A program made the translations under genes and the position numbers. A stretch of 45,231 bases of DNA from NCBI GenBank assembly GCA_034178815.1, contig JAXFQS010000077.1, positions 1-45,231 on the forward strand, given 5' to 3'. Under the pieces are notes generated by a model. The model had not been told where the DNA came from and made no database searches. It saw nothing but the letters and a program-made list of their open reading frames with translations. Shown piece after piece: positions 32,864 through 41,787 of this stretch; the first letter of the stretch is position 1, and each line of letters starts with the position of its first letter. Source of the DNA: JAXFQS01 sp034178815. Its GTDB lineage: Bacteria > Verrucomicrobiota > Kiritimatiellia > RFP12 > DVOR01.

Positions 32864-34399
32864 ATGAGCCCCCGCCGACTTCTCATCCCCTCTATCCTCG
32901 CCGCCACACTGCTGGGCGCCCAAGAGCGCATTCATACCGTCACGGATGTACCCAGTTACGGCGCCTTCATACAAGGCCTCGCCGAGTTTTGCCGCCCCGC
33001 CGAGGCCATGAAGGCGCTCCAATACATCCACCGCAACTGCCAAAGCCGCTTCCTTCTGCCGACCTTTGACGGAGTAGCCCTCGACGCCCCCCTGCAAACC
33101 GTCGCAACCCTCTCCCCCAACGGCACGACCAACCAGATTCTTTGGCTCAACCTCGACAACCTTGCCACCTTCAAACTCCAGACCGGCAAGTGCTACGGCA
33201 AAGCCGACTTCACCAAGGCCTGGCACTGCTGGAGCAAACCGAAAGATGCCGCGTTGCCCCCCAACCTCGCACTCGGAACCCTTCTCGGAAATACCATTCT
33301 CTCGACCCGCCCCATCGGCGCAGACCTTGCCGGCCCCCTCCGCAACGCCCTTCCGCCCCTCGACTCGAACCGCAAAACCGTCCTCCGCCACCACCTCATC
33401 TCCCGCGAATCCCGCGCCTTCCTCGCCTCCTTCGGCATCCTTCGTCCGGACGATCTGGATGCCATCAACACCTGCCATTGCGAACTCGAAGCATCCCCGC
33501 ACCAGGCAACCTTCCGCATCGTCCTCACCTCGACGCCGGGCTCGCCCCTAGCCAACTGGATTCGCACCACGCCCCCCCCAACCAACTTCTGGAGACACAT
33601 TCCCCGCGGCGTTCCCCTCGCCTCCATTCTTCCCACCCGCGAAACCAACGGGCTCTCTGAATCCGCGTTCTACCTGATGCCCGACACCGCCAACCACCGT
33701 TTCTCCTTCAAGAGTTTCCGCAAAACCGCCTCCCCCGCACACGCGACGCAGCTCTTGGACACCTTCTCAAAAGGCGACACCAACCACTTCCTCACCCCAT
33801 TGACCACCCTCGGCTACCGCGTCAGTGCGCAAAAGCCCCTTACCATCGACGCCCGGCCGGCTCGGCGCCTGCGCATCCAAAAAGAGAATGCGCTCGTCGA
33901 CACCCTTCCCTCATTCGGACTCCCCGTCAGCCCGGTCAGACTATTCCGCCAGACCGACACCCTCTATGCCACCGCCCTTGGCGATACCCTCGTGCTCGCC
34001 TCCGGCAACCCAGAAAGCCTAATGACCGCAGCCCGCACTGCCACCCTGCCCGGCCCCGACTTCCGCCGCCGTTTCTTGCGGTATATCCCCGAAAACGCCG
34101 ATATCCTCGCCGCCGGAATCCTCCAGCCAACCGCCCTCTTGCGCCATTGGATTGCCTTCCTGCCAAACAGTTCCGCACTCCTCCAGAAACTCCCCGACGC
34201 CGGAGACGACCTCGCTTGGGCGTTGACCCGGGAAAGCAAAGACTCCCTTGCCCTCTCGATTTGGCTCCCCCAGACCGAAGCATTTGCCCTGCAAGCCACA
34301 TTTAACCGCGGCATCGGCGTCCTTCAGGAAGTCCTAATGCAGTACCTCTTTCAGGAAATGATGCAGAAAGCCTCGACCGAACAAGAAAGTGAACAATAA
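32864..34399 (+). CDS. Exported protein of unknown function
   Basis: A 511-residue protein that I do not recognise with confidence. A signal peptide (MSPRRLLIPSILAATLLGAQ) opens it. Near the C-terminus, the segment TLYATALGDTLVLASGNPESL resembles, weakly, DUF3352-like exported proteins of other PVC bacteria. There are no catalytic motifs that I can name. The ATG at 32864 was chosen because the signal peptide begins there; the frame opens earlier at 32780 without one. It is 3 bases upstream of purD and sits after two other exported proteins. Confidence 0.6.
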   Translation: MSPRRLLIPSILAATLLGAQERIHTVTDVPSYGAFIQGLAEFCRPAEAMKALQYIHRNCQSRFLLPTFDGVALDAPLQTVATLSPNGTTNQILWLNLDNLATFKLQTGKCYGKADFTKAWHCWSKPKDAALPPNLALGTLLGNTILSTRPIGADLAGPLRNALPPLDSNRKTVLRHHLISRESRAFLASFGILRPDDLDAINTCHCELEASPHQATFRIVLTSTPGSPLANWIRTTPPPTNFWRHIPRGVPLASILPTRETNGLSESAFYLMPDTANHRFSFKSFRKTASPAHATQLLDTFSKGDTNHFLTPLTTLGYRVSAQKPLTIDARPARRLRIQKENALVDTLPSFGLPVSPVRLFRQTDTLYATALGDTLVLASGNPESLMTAARTATLPGPDFRRRFLRYIPENADILAAGILQPTALLRHWIAFLPNSSALLQKLPDAGDDLAWALTRESKDSLALSIWLPQTEAFALQATFNRGIGVLQEVLMQYLFQEMMQKASTEQESEQ

Positions 34400-34402
34400 A
34401 CT

Positions 34403-35677
34403 ATGAAAGTGCTCGTTATAGGAGGCGGCGGTCGCGAACACGCCCTCGTCTGGAAACTCTCCAAGGACTCCCACCGCCCCGAAATCTACTGTGCCCCCGG
34501 CAACGCCGGCACCGCCCGGCTCGCCACCAATGTGCCCATTGCCGCCGAAGACATCAAAGGTCTGCTGGCTTGGGCAATCGAGCACAAGCCGGATTTGACA
34601 GTAGTCGGCCCCGAAGCCCCGCTCTGCGCTGGACTCGTCGACGCTTTTGCCGCCGAAGGACTCCGAGCCTTTGGGCCGACCGCCGCCGCGGCTCGCCTAG
34701 AAGGCAGCAAGGTCTTCTCGAAAGAAGTGATGGCCGCAGCGGGCGTTCCCACAGCCCGGGCCGAGGTATTCACCAGTAGCCAAGATGCCATCCAGGCGCT
34801 CGAGCGCTTTACCCTTCCCGTCGTCGTCAAAGCCGATGGACTGGCCGCTGGAAAAGGCGTCATCATAGCCCAGACAGTTGCAGAAGCCGAGTCAGCCATT
34901 CGTTCGATGCTCGACGAAGCGCTCTTTGGAAAGGCCGGCACGGAGATTTTGATCGAGGAGTTTCTCGACGGCGAGGAAGCCTCCCTGCTACTGATGACCG
35001 ATGGAGAGCATGTCGCCGTGCTCCCAGGCTCGCAGGATCACAAGCGCGTCTTCGATCGGGATGGTGGCCCCAATACGGGTGGTATGGGCGCCTACTCCCC
35101 TGCGCCGGTCGTCACCCCTATGGTTCGGAACTTTGCCGCCGAACAGATTGCAAAGCCCATGCTCGCCGAATTGCGCAAACGGGGAATTGTCTACAAAGGG
35201 ATCCTCTACGCCGGATTGATGATTGGCTCCCGAGGCCCACAAGTGTTGGAATTCAATGTTCGCTTCGGAGATCCAGAGACCCAAGTCGTTCTGCCCCGCA
35301 TCAAGGGCGATATCATTCCGCTCTTCGAGGCGTGTATCGATGGTACGCTCAATCCCTCTGATGTCCGCTACGAAGAGCGTCAGGCGGCAACGGTCGTAAT
35401 GACTGCGCCTGGCTACCCCGGCCCCTACCCGAAGGGTCTGCCAATTGAGGGGTTGGAAACCATCGACGATCCTGAAGTGGTGGTCTTTCACGCCGGCACA
35501 ACAATCAAGGATGGGCGAACCGTGACTTCGGGCGGACGCGTGCTTGCCGTCACGGGCATGGGAAGCGATCTGCGCGAGGCGGTCAATCGCGCCTACGCGG
35601 CCGTTTCCAGGATTCATTTCGAAGGGGCGCATTACCGAAAGGACATTGCGCACCGCGCCTTCAACCGGTTCAAATGA
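34403..35677 (+). CDS. purD: Phosphoribosylamine--glycine ligase
   Basis: Catalyses the second step of de novo purine synthesis, joining glycine to phosphoribosylamine with ATP. The 424-residue protein is the standard length. It opens MKVLVIGGGGREHALVWKL, has the ATP-grasp segments VKADGLAAGKGV and EEFLDGEEASLL, and the RDGGPNTGGMGAYSP and NVRFGDPETQ signatures. It is followed after ten bases by purE, so purine genes are grouped here, though most of the pathway is elsewhere. Confidence 0.95.
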   Translation: MKVLVIGGGGREHALVWKLSKDSHRPEIYCAPGNAGTARLATNVPIAAEDIKGLLAWAIEHKPDLTVVGPEAPLCAGLVDAFAAEGLRAFGPTAAAARLEGSKVFSKEVMAAAGVPTARAEVFTSSQDAIQALERFTLPVVVKADGLAAGKGVIIAQTVAEAESAIRSMLDEALFGKAGTEILIEEFLDGEEASLLLMTDGEHVAVLPGSQDHKRVFDRDGGPNTGGMGAYSPAPVVTPMVRNFAAEQIAKPMLAELRKRGIVYKGILYAGLMIGSRGPQVLEFNVRFGDPETQVVLPRIKGDIIPLFEACIDGTLNPSDVRYEERQAATVVMTAPGYPGPYPKGLPIEGLETIDDPEVVVFHAGTTIKDGRTVTSGGRVLAVTGMGSDLREAVNRAYAAVSRIHFEGAHYRKDIAHRAFNRFK

Positions 35678-35687
35678 GGTATCTGAA

Positions 35688-36188
35688 ATGAGCAACCCTC
35701 TTGTTGCATTAGTGATGGGAAGCGACTCGGATTGGCCGGTCGTCCAAAAGGCGGCAGCGGTGCTGAAGGAGTTCGAGATTCCCTTCGAGGTGCGCGTGCT
35801 TTCGGCGCACAGAACCCCCATCCAGGCGGCGGAATATGCGCGCACGGCAGAGGAACGCGGGCTGCGCGTGCTGGTTGCTGCGGCTGGTTTAGCGGCTCAT
35901 CTGGGCGGGGTACTGGCGGCTCATACGGTTCTGCCGGTGATTGGGCTTCCCTGCGCAGGCGGGCCGCTTAATGGTCTGGATGCGTTGTATGCGACGGTAC
36001 AGATGCCCGGCGGCGTTCCGGTCGCGACGGTAGGGGTTGGGAATGCGACCAACGCGGGGCTTTTGGCGGTTCAGATTTTGGCTACGGCAGATGCTGCTTT
36101 ACGGGCGCGCCTCGCCGACTACAAACTCAAGATGGCGGATAAGGTCGCCGCCAAGGATGCGGCCTTGCAGAAACAGTTGGGAGAATAG
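35688..36188 (+). CDS. purE: N5-carboxyaminoimidazole ribonucleotide mutase (PurE)
   Basis: Converts N5-CAIR to 4-carboxyaminoimidazole ribonucleotide in purine synthesis. The 166-residue protein is class I PurE: VMGSDSDWPVV binds the substrate phosphate, SAHRTP holds His41, and GLPCAGGPLNGLDALY lies in the active-site region. The ATG at 35688 is chosen over an earlier in-frame start inside purD because the family sequence begins there. It is followed after three bases by the IMP cyclohydrolase gene. Confidence 0.94.
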   Translation: MSNPLVALVMGSDSDWPVVQKAAAVLKEFEIPFEVRVLSAHRTPIQAAEYARTAEERGLRVLVAAAGLAAHLGGVLAAHTVLPVIGLPCAGGPLNGLDALYATVQMPGGVPVATVGVGNATNAGLLAVQILATADAALRARLADYKLKMADKVAAKDAALQKQLGE

Positions 36189-36191
36189 CAA

Positions 36192-36875
36192 ATGGCGTTG
36201 AACATTGTCGAGCAGATTGACAATCCGGTGCAGATCAAGCATGTGTTGATGTCAGTGTCAGACAAGACGGGGCTGGACACTTTCGTTCCGGCTCTCTTGG
36301 ACGCCTGTCCTGGGGTGAAACTCTACTCGACGGGCGGCACTTTCGCGGCGCTTCAGAAGATTCTCACGCCCGATCAGCAAAAGCAGCAGCTTGTCGCGGT
36401 CTCGGACTATACGGGCCAGCCGGAGATGCAAGGGGGCTTGGTCAAGACGCTCGATTTCAAGATTTACCTCGGGCTCTTGAGCGAGACCTACAACCCGTCG
36501 CACCAGCAGGATCTGGCGCGGACTGCGGGCGTGGCGATTGATATGGTGGTTGTCAATCTCTACCCCTTCAAGCAGACAATCGCAAAGCCGGATGTCACGC
36601 CGGAGATGGCGCGTACCAATATCGACATCGGCGGGCCCTGCATGGTCCGGGCCTCGGCGAAGAACTATCTGCGTGTGGCTTCGGTGACCGATCCGGCGGA
36701 CTATGCGGGTCTGGCCGAGGAACTGAAAGCCAACAAGGGCCGGCTCGGTTTGGCGACGCGCTTCCGCCTGATGCGCAAGGCGTTCGCCCACACGGCTTCG
36801 TACGACACGGCGATTGCGACCTTCTTTGGTTCGACGGACTTTTCCGCCGTTGCATCCTGCTACAAGTTCGACTAG
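36192..36875 (+). CDS. IMP cyclohydrolase, stand-alone domain of PurH
   Basis: Closes the inosinate ring, the last step of IMP synthesis. The 227-residue protein contains only the N-terminal MGS-like domain of PurH: VLMSVSDKTGLDTF, LYSTGGTFAAL, VNLYPFKQT and NIDIGGPCMVRASAKNY. The normal bifunctional PurH is more than twice as long and also carries AICAR formyltransferase. The frame ends in a natural TAG with a new gene (PHP) starting right after, so this is a complete short gene, not a break. The formyltransferase must be supplied by another gene outside the window. Confidence 0.9.
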   Translation: MALNIVEQIDNPVQIKHVLMSVSDKTGLDTFVPALLDACPGVKLYSTGGTFAALQKILTPDQQKQQLVAVSDYTGQPEMQGGLVKTLDFKIYLGLLSETYNPSHQQDLARTAGVAIDMVVVNLYPFKQTIAKPDVTPEMARTNIDIGGPCMVRASAKNYLRVASVTDPADYAGLAEELKANKGRLGLATRFRLMRKAFAHTASYDTAIATFFGSTDFSAVASCYKFD

Positions 36876-36876
36876 C

Positions 36877-37692
36877 GTGAAGGCCGACCTCCACACCCAC
36901 TCGACGGCCTCCGACGGCACCGACTCGCCGGCTGAGTTGGCTCGCAAGGGGCGGGCGGCCGGGCTGGAGGTGATGGCTTTGACCGACCACGACACCCTCG
37001 ACGGAACGCCGGACTTTCTCCAAGCGTTTGGTTCGGGTGGTCTGGCGGGCATCGAGGTCTGCGCCCCGTCTCCGAAAGGAAGTCTCCATCTGGTCGGGCT
37101 TGGGGTGAATGGCGGGTACGCCCCCTTGCTGGAGGCGTTGGCTTGGGTGCGGGGTCAGCGGAAGCAACGCGCCGCAACGATGCTTGAGCGTATTCAAGAG
37201 CAGCGGATAGACATCTCCTTGGACGAAGTGTTGCAATATGTCGGCCCCGGAGGTGTCTTGGCGCGGCCCCATTTCGCCCGCACCTTGATGGAAAAGGGGT
37301 ATGTATCTTCCATCGCCGAGGCTTTCGAGCGTTATCTTGGCGCTGGGAAACCTTGCTATGTGCCGAACGAGCATCTGCCATCAAAGGAGTACATCGACCT
37401 CTTCCACCAGGCGGGCGGGGTTGCGATTTTGGCGCATCCCTACTTCTGGTCGGAAAATCCGGACGAACTCGCCGCAGGAGTCGCCCGCCTCCAGTCGGAA
37501 GGGCTGGACGCGCTTGAGGCCTACTACACCGGCTACGGCCAGGGGCAGGTTCTGGATCTGTTGCACCTCGCCAACCGTTTCCACCTTGCCGTCTCAATCG
37601 GCTCCGACTACCACGGTCTGAACAAACCATCCGTCCATCTCGGCGCCCTTCCCGACACCGAATGCGTGACGGTCTTGGATCTGCTCAAATGA
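36877..37692 (+). CDS. PHP-domain phosphoesterase
   Basis: A 271-residue metal-dependent phosphoesterase of the PHP family. The metal-binding opening ADLHTHSTASDGTDSP is typical, followed by ALTDHDTLDGT, RPHFARTL, ILAHPYFW and IGSDYHG near the end. Close relatives hydrolyse 3',5'-nucleoside bisphosphates or trim RNA ends (the YciV/RNase AM type). The GTG at 36877 is one base after the previous stop and gives the natural N-terminus. Its stop overlaps the ATG of the patatin gene. A role in nucleotide recycling would fit its purine-gene neighbours. Confidence 0.88.
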   Translation: MKADLHTHSTASDGTDSPAELARKGRAAGLEVMALTDHDTLDGTPDFLQAFGSGGLAGIEVCAPSPKGSLHLVGLGVNGGYAPLLEALAWVRGQRKQRAATMLERIQEQRIDISLDEVLQYVGPGGVLARPHFARTLMEKGYVSSIAEAFERYLGAGKPCYVPNEHLPSKEYIDLFHQAGGVAILAHPYFWSENPDELAAGVARLQSEGLDALEAYYTGYGQGQVLDLLHLANRFHLAVSIGSDYHGLNKPSVHLGALPDTECVTVLDLLK

Positions 37693-38567
37693 ACCCCAAG
37701 GTCGGGTTAGCTCTCGGTAGCGGCGGCGCACGCGGGTGGGCGCATCTGGGCGCCCTGCGCAGGCTCGACGAGTTGGGCTTCAAGCCTCATTGCATCTGCG
37801 GAGCCAGCATCGGGGCGCTCGTTGGAGCCATCTATTCTGCCGGACATTTCCAGGCTCTCGAACAGGTTGCCGCGACCTTTGGCTGGCGCAACTGGGCAGA
37901 CCTCTTCCTCGATCCGGCCTTCATTGCCCCCGGACTGCTGGCCGGAGACCGGGTCGTAGACTTCCTGCGCCGCCCGGATTTGCTCGGCGATGGAACCCTC
38001 TGCAAAATTCCATTCTCCGCCGCCGCCACCAACCTCCAGACCGGACTGCCGCACCACTTCCCGCCGGAGACCAACGCGCTCGACGCCGTTCGCGCCTCCA
38101 TCGCCATCCCAGTCGTCTTTTCCCCCCATACCGTCGACGGACAAATCTATATCGACGGGGGGCTGACCGACCCCTTGCCCATCGACGCGTGCAGGCTCCT
38201 CGGGGCCGAACGCGTGGTCGCCATCGACATCAACCTCAACGCAGCGGTCTCCGACACGCCTACCGCTCAGGACGAACGCCCCTCGCCCTGGCATCGCCTG
38301 ATGGAAAAGGTTCTGCCACACCCCTTCGCAGACAGCACAACGCCCGCCACGCTCTTTCGCGTCATGTCCGCCACCGTGCGCCTGATGGAAAATGTCGTGA
38401 GCCGCGCCGCCATAGCCCTCCAGCAACCCGATGTGCTCATTCAGCCCGCTGTCGGACAGTTTCATATGCTCGCCTTCAAAGAGGCCCGCTTGCCCGCAAT
38501 CCAAGCCGGCTATGATGCCGTTTGCGCCGCCGAGCCACGCCTCCGCGACCACGGTATGATTGCTTGA
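37689..38567 (+). CDS. Patatin-like phospholipase (RssA/NTE type)
   Basis: A 292-residue serine hydrolase of the patatin family. The oxyanion loop is LGSGGARG (9-16), the nucleophile elbow GASIG has Ser40, and the partner Asp156 is in DGGLTDPLP. This is a complete Ser-Asp dyad. The protein has no signal peptide, so it should act on membrane lipids or lysophospholipids from the cytoplasm. The ATG at 37689 overlaps the PHP stop. It is the last gene of the run that begins at 30276. The C-terminal part (about 190-292) is helical and of less clear type. Confidence 0.88.
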   Translation: MNPKVGLALGSGGARGWAHLGALRRLDELGFKPHCICGASIGALVGAIYSAGHFQALEQVAATFGWRNWADLFLDPAFIAPGLLAGDRVVDFLRRPDLLGDGTLCKIPFSAAATNLQTGLPHHFPPETNALDAVRASIAIPVVFSPHTVDGQIYIDGGLTDPLPIDACRLLGAERVVAIDINLNAAVSDTPTAQDERPSPWHRLMEKVLPHPFADSTTPATLFRVMSATVRLMENVVSRAAIALQQPDVLIQPAVGQFHMLAFKEARLPAIQAGYDAVCAAEPRLRDHGMIA

Positions 38568-38692
38568 CTGCGGGACATTGCCCACGCCCTGCCCTCCTAT
38601 ACACCGACGCTTTCCCCCGAACCTGAGTAAAAAGAACATCCTTGGCGGGGCAAAAACAAAAAGCCGGCAGCCTATATTCCCTAGGAGTAAAC

Positions 38693-39208
38693 ATGAAAAT
38701 TTCTGAACATCTGAAATTGTTTTGCATTCTTGCCCTATCTTTTTTTGCGACAGGGTGCATATTTCCACTACCACACACACGGATTGTTCGCCCTAAATGC
38801 GAAGGTGTTGTTTCCGACGTTATTACAGGTAAACCTATTTCAAATGCGACAGTCGAAGTAGTTTATGAATGCGGGACAAATATTATTACGCATACGGATT
38901 CCTCCGGTCGCTGGATGATTCCTGGCGAAACATCTTGGCACGCTGTTTTCATTGCTGCTCCCCCGACGCGGATTTCTTTATTGCCACGTTTTGAAGGAAC
39001 TCATTTTCCTTGCGAGATAACAATCGAGGCCGATGGGTATGACAAATGGGAATGGGTATCTTGGGTAGATAAAGATACAATAGATATGCTTTCTAAACCA
39101 ATTGACGGGCCAACAGATATCCCCCCTATTGTCGATCCCGAAAACGCACGACTAAAACCTAAGGGTGAAGTAAAATATGGCATTGAGATGGGATGTGAAG
39201 ATAAGTAG
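38693..39208 (+). CDS. Lipoprotein with carboxypeptidase-regulatory-like domain
   Basis: A 171-residue lipoprotein. The signal peptide ends in FATGC (lipidation Cys22). A region from about residue 34 (CEGVVSDVITGKPISNATVEVVY) resembles the carboxypeptidase regulatory-like or Greek-key domain found in many exported proteins, with the later TDSSGRWMIPG loop. The ribosome binding site TAGGAG is clear, five bases from the ATG. Base use is strikingly more AT-rich than in neighbouring genes, suggesting acquisition from elsewhere. It sits between the patatin gene and the CRISPR-Cas operon. Specific function unknown. Confidence 0.72.
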   Translation: MKISEHLKLFCILALSFFATGCIFPLPHTRIVRPKCEGVVSDVITGKPISNATVEVVYECGTNIITHTDSSGRWMIPGETSWHAVFIAAPPTRISLLPRFEGTHFPCEITIEADGYDKWEWVSWVDKDTIDMLSKPIDGPTDIPPIVDPENARLKPKGEVKYGIEMGCEDK

Positions 39209-39227
39209 CAGAACTAGACGAATCTGC

Positions 39228-39243
39228 AAATTGTGATCAATTT
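39228..39243. promoter_or_regulatory. Palindrome upstream of cas3, possible operator
   Basis: AAATTG-TGAT-CAATTT is a perfect six-base inverted repeat with a four-base centre, 198 bases before the chosen cas3 start and 20 bases after the lipoprotein stop. It has the shape of a small repressor site. The surrounding DNA is AT-rich, so chance is possible. The gap 39209-39440 has no other recognised feature, and I found no box pair with good spacing for a cas promoter. Confidence 0.35.
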
Positions 39244-39440
39244 ACGCCAAGGGTGGAGCATTAACCTCACGGACGCGACAATAATTGACTCACTGGAGCA
39301 AGGGCGAAACGCATCTCTATTTTGAGCATATTGCCAAACGATGTGTTCAACAAATGAACAGAGAACCGTCAAAACCCTACCAAACGACCTTGGCACACAC
39401 TTTGCAGGAGAGGTTGAACCATACTCTTTTTCTGCACACT

Positions 39441-41768
39441 ATGACCGATACTGACCATACCTTGCTGGCGCACAGCAGCCCCAACGGTCCCTTAGGCACG
39501 GGACAAAGCCTTCAAGAGCATAGCCGCAATACCGCGCGCCTTTGCGCTGAATTCGCAGCGGCCTTTGGCGCCCCGAGAATCGGAGAGTTGATTGGAGCCG
39601 TCCACGATCTTGGAAAAGCCTCCAGTGCCTTTCAAGCCTACATCCGCCGTTGCGGCGACTGTGAAGAAGCCCTCGGCAACCGTACCTCTGGGCACGGCCC
39701 AGACCACTCCACCGCCGGCGCTCGTTGGCTCGACACCTCGACCGCCTTGCTAGGGCTGGGACGATTGCTGGCCTACATTGTCGCGGGACACCATGCAGGA
39801 CTGCCCAATGGTCATGACGACAAACCAAGTTCCCTGGAGCGTCGACTGGACACAGCCCATCGCATAGAACCGATTGCCGACTATAAGCCCGAAGTACCTG
39901 ACCTCCAACCCCTCAAGGATACCTTTGCCAAGGAGTTCGCCCCGCTCTGTCAAGGAAGCGATTCGCTTGCTTTCTCGATTTCATTCGCCTTGAGAATGCT
40001 CTACTCCTGCCTCGTCGATGCCGACTTTCTCGATACCGAAGCCTTTATGGATGCCGCACGGGCCCAAGCACGCGTGACGTGCCCCTATGCGACTCTCGAA
40101 GCACTCGCCCAACGCCTCGAATCGTACTACGGCGAACTGGACAAAGGGAGCAAAGCCACCCAACGCTGGGATGAACCGATTATGGTCATTCGGCGCGAAA
40201 TACGCGAAGATTGTCTTGCCTCAGCCGACTCCAATCCGGGGCTATTCTCGCTTCAAGTCCCCACCGGAGGAGGGAAAACCCTCGCCTCCATACGGTTCGC
40301 GCTTCACCACGCCATCCGCAACAACCAACACCGCATTGTTTTGGTCATTCCCTACACGACCATTATCGAACAAACCGCCCAGATTTACCGTGACATCTTC
40401 GGCAGCGAGAATGTACTGGAGGTGCACAGTGCCGTCGACCCCGAGCGCGAAACCTCAACCTCCAAACTCGTCGCGGAGAACTGGGCAGCGCCCATCGTTG
40501 TCACCACCAATGTTCAGTTCTTCGAATCCCTCCTCACCCACCGCAGCTCCAAAGCGCGCAAACTCCATAATCTCGCCGAATCCGTCATTATTCTAGACGA
40601 GGCGCAAGGGATTCCGTTGGGAACGCTCAAGCCCTGCCTGATGTGCATCAAGGAACTCTACACGCATTACCGATCCACCATCGTGCTATCGACCGCCACC
40701 CTGCCAGTCTTCTTCGACAAAGTTCTGCTCAAATCTGCCGCTCTTGCCGATGACAGCCATCCCGTGCGGGCAATCGTTTCGCCCGAACGCCGCCTACCGG
40801 AGCGCATGAAACGGGTCGAGGCTGTTCTATTCAAGGAGGCGTTGACGCTAGAGGAGTTGGCCGCCAAGGTGGCAGATGAGCGGCAGGTGCTCGTTGTAGT
40901 CAACACGCGAGCCCGCGCCAAAGAGTTGCACGCCCTGCTGCGCACAACCGCCCCCGAAGCCAACTGCCTCCACCTCAGCGGAAATATGTGTGGCGAGCAT
41001 CGAACCCAAGTGCTCCACCGCGCCAGAGAATTGTTGCAAATTGGGGCCCCCTGCATCCTGGTATCCACCCAACTCATAGAAGCAGGCGTCGATATTGATT
41101 TCCCTTGCGTCTGGCGCGAGATTGCCGGCGTCGACTCTATCGTGCAGGCTGCAGGCCGTTGCAACCGAGAGGGGAAAATCCCTTGTGGCCGAGTCGTTAT
41201 CTTCCAGGTTTGCGGAGAGAAAAAGCTCCCCGGCGAACTGGGACGGACGGTGGCGCTCGGCAAGGAGACGCTCGAACTCAAGGAGTTTCAGAATAGCCCA
41301 CTATCCTCCGATTGCGTCGAGCGCTATTTCACCCTCTCCTATGCCGACGGTAAAGGTGTTCTTGGCCGTGATTACCTCGATCGGCACGATATCCGAGGCA
41401 AGTTGCAGCCGCGAAATCTCCAATCCAAAGAGGATTTTCTCAACTTTATGTTCCGCGACGCGGGGGAATGTTTCAAATTGATTGACGAGCACACGACCTC
41501 CCTCATCGTGCCCTTCGACCCAAAGAGCACCTTGCTCTGCGAAGCCCTCCGCCAAGCGTGGGAACCAGCAAAACAGAGGCATCTCGTCCGCAAACTTCAG
41601 CGCTATACCATCTCCGTCTACGGCGACAATGGTCCACTCGACGACACGGGTTGCCCCATCGCTGAACTTGTCCATGAACGCTACTGGGTGCTGACCTCAC
41701 CTGAGTTACACTATTCCCAGGATTACGGTCTTCTGAAAACCGGCAACGCCTCCGGTCTCTTCGCTTAA
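39441..41768 (+). CDS. cas3: CRISPR-associated helicase/nuclease Cas3 (type I-C)
   Basis: Unwinds and degrades target DNA after Cascade binding. The 775-residue protein has an N-terminal HD nuclease: LQEHSRN (His27), AVHDLGKA (His55, Asp56), a GPDHSTAG segment and AGHHAGLPN (His117, His118). The superfamily 2 helicase follows, with Walker A VPTGGGKT (273-280), Walker B ILDEAQG (386-389 DEAQ), LSTATLP, then STQLIEAGVDID and VQAAGRCNREG. All look intact. The start at 39441 was chosen because the usual Cas3 N-terminus LLAHSSPNGP begins eight residues later; the frame remains open to a TTG at 39285 and an ATG at 39354. No good ribosome binding site is seen for any of these starts. Confidence 0.92.
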   Translation: MTDTDHTLLAHSSPNGPLGTGQSLQEHSRNTARLCAEFAAAFGAPRIGELIGAVHDLGKASSAFQAYIRRCGDCEEALGNRTSGHGPDHSTAGARWLDTSTALLGLGRLLAYIVAGHHAGLPNGHDDKPSSLERRLDTAHRIEPIADYKPEVPDLQPLKDTFAKEFAPLCQGSDSLAFSISFALRMLYSCLVDADFLDTEAFMDAARAQARVTCPYATLEALAQRLESYYGELDKGSKATQRWDEPIMVIRREIREDCLASADSNPGLFSLQVPTGGGKTLASIRFALHHAIRNNQHRIVLVIPYTTIIEQTAQIYRDIFGSENVLEVHSAVDPERETSTSKLVAENWAAPIVVTTNVQFFESLLTHRSSKARKLHNLAESVIILDEAQGIPLGTLKPCLMCIKELYTHYRSTIVLSTATLPVFFDKVLLKSAALADDSHPVRAIVSPERRLPERMKRVEAVLFKEALTLEELAAKVADERQVLVVVNTRARAKELHALLRTTAPEANCLHLSGNMCGEHRTQVLHRARELLQIGAPCILVSTQLIEAGVDIDFPCVWREIAGVDSIVQAAGRCNREGKIPCGRVVIFQVCGEKKLPGELGRTVALGKETLELKEFQNSPLSSDCVERYFTLSYADGKGVLGRDYLDRHDIRGKLQPRNLQSKEDFLNFMFRDAGECFKLIDEHTTSLIVPFDPKSTLLCEALRQAWEPAKQRHLVRKLQRYTISVYGDNGPLDDTGCPIAELVHERYWVLTSPELHYSQDYGLLKTGNASGLFA

Positions 41769-41787
41769 ACAACAGGAACACAACACC

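Noticed and set aside
37707..38780. 357-codon minus-strand frame over the patatin gene
   Set aside because: Antisense shadow; the plus-strand protein has the complete Ser-Asp dyad.
39285..39440. Upstream extension of Cas3 from a TTG
   Set aside because: Adds 52 residues before the usual Cas3 N-terminus and has no ribosome binding site; kept only as an alternative start.
38568..39440. CRISPR array near cas3
   Set aside because: I looked for regularly spaced direct repeats around the lipoprotein gene and the cas3 upstream gap and saw none; the array is probably beyond the right edge.
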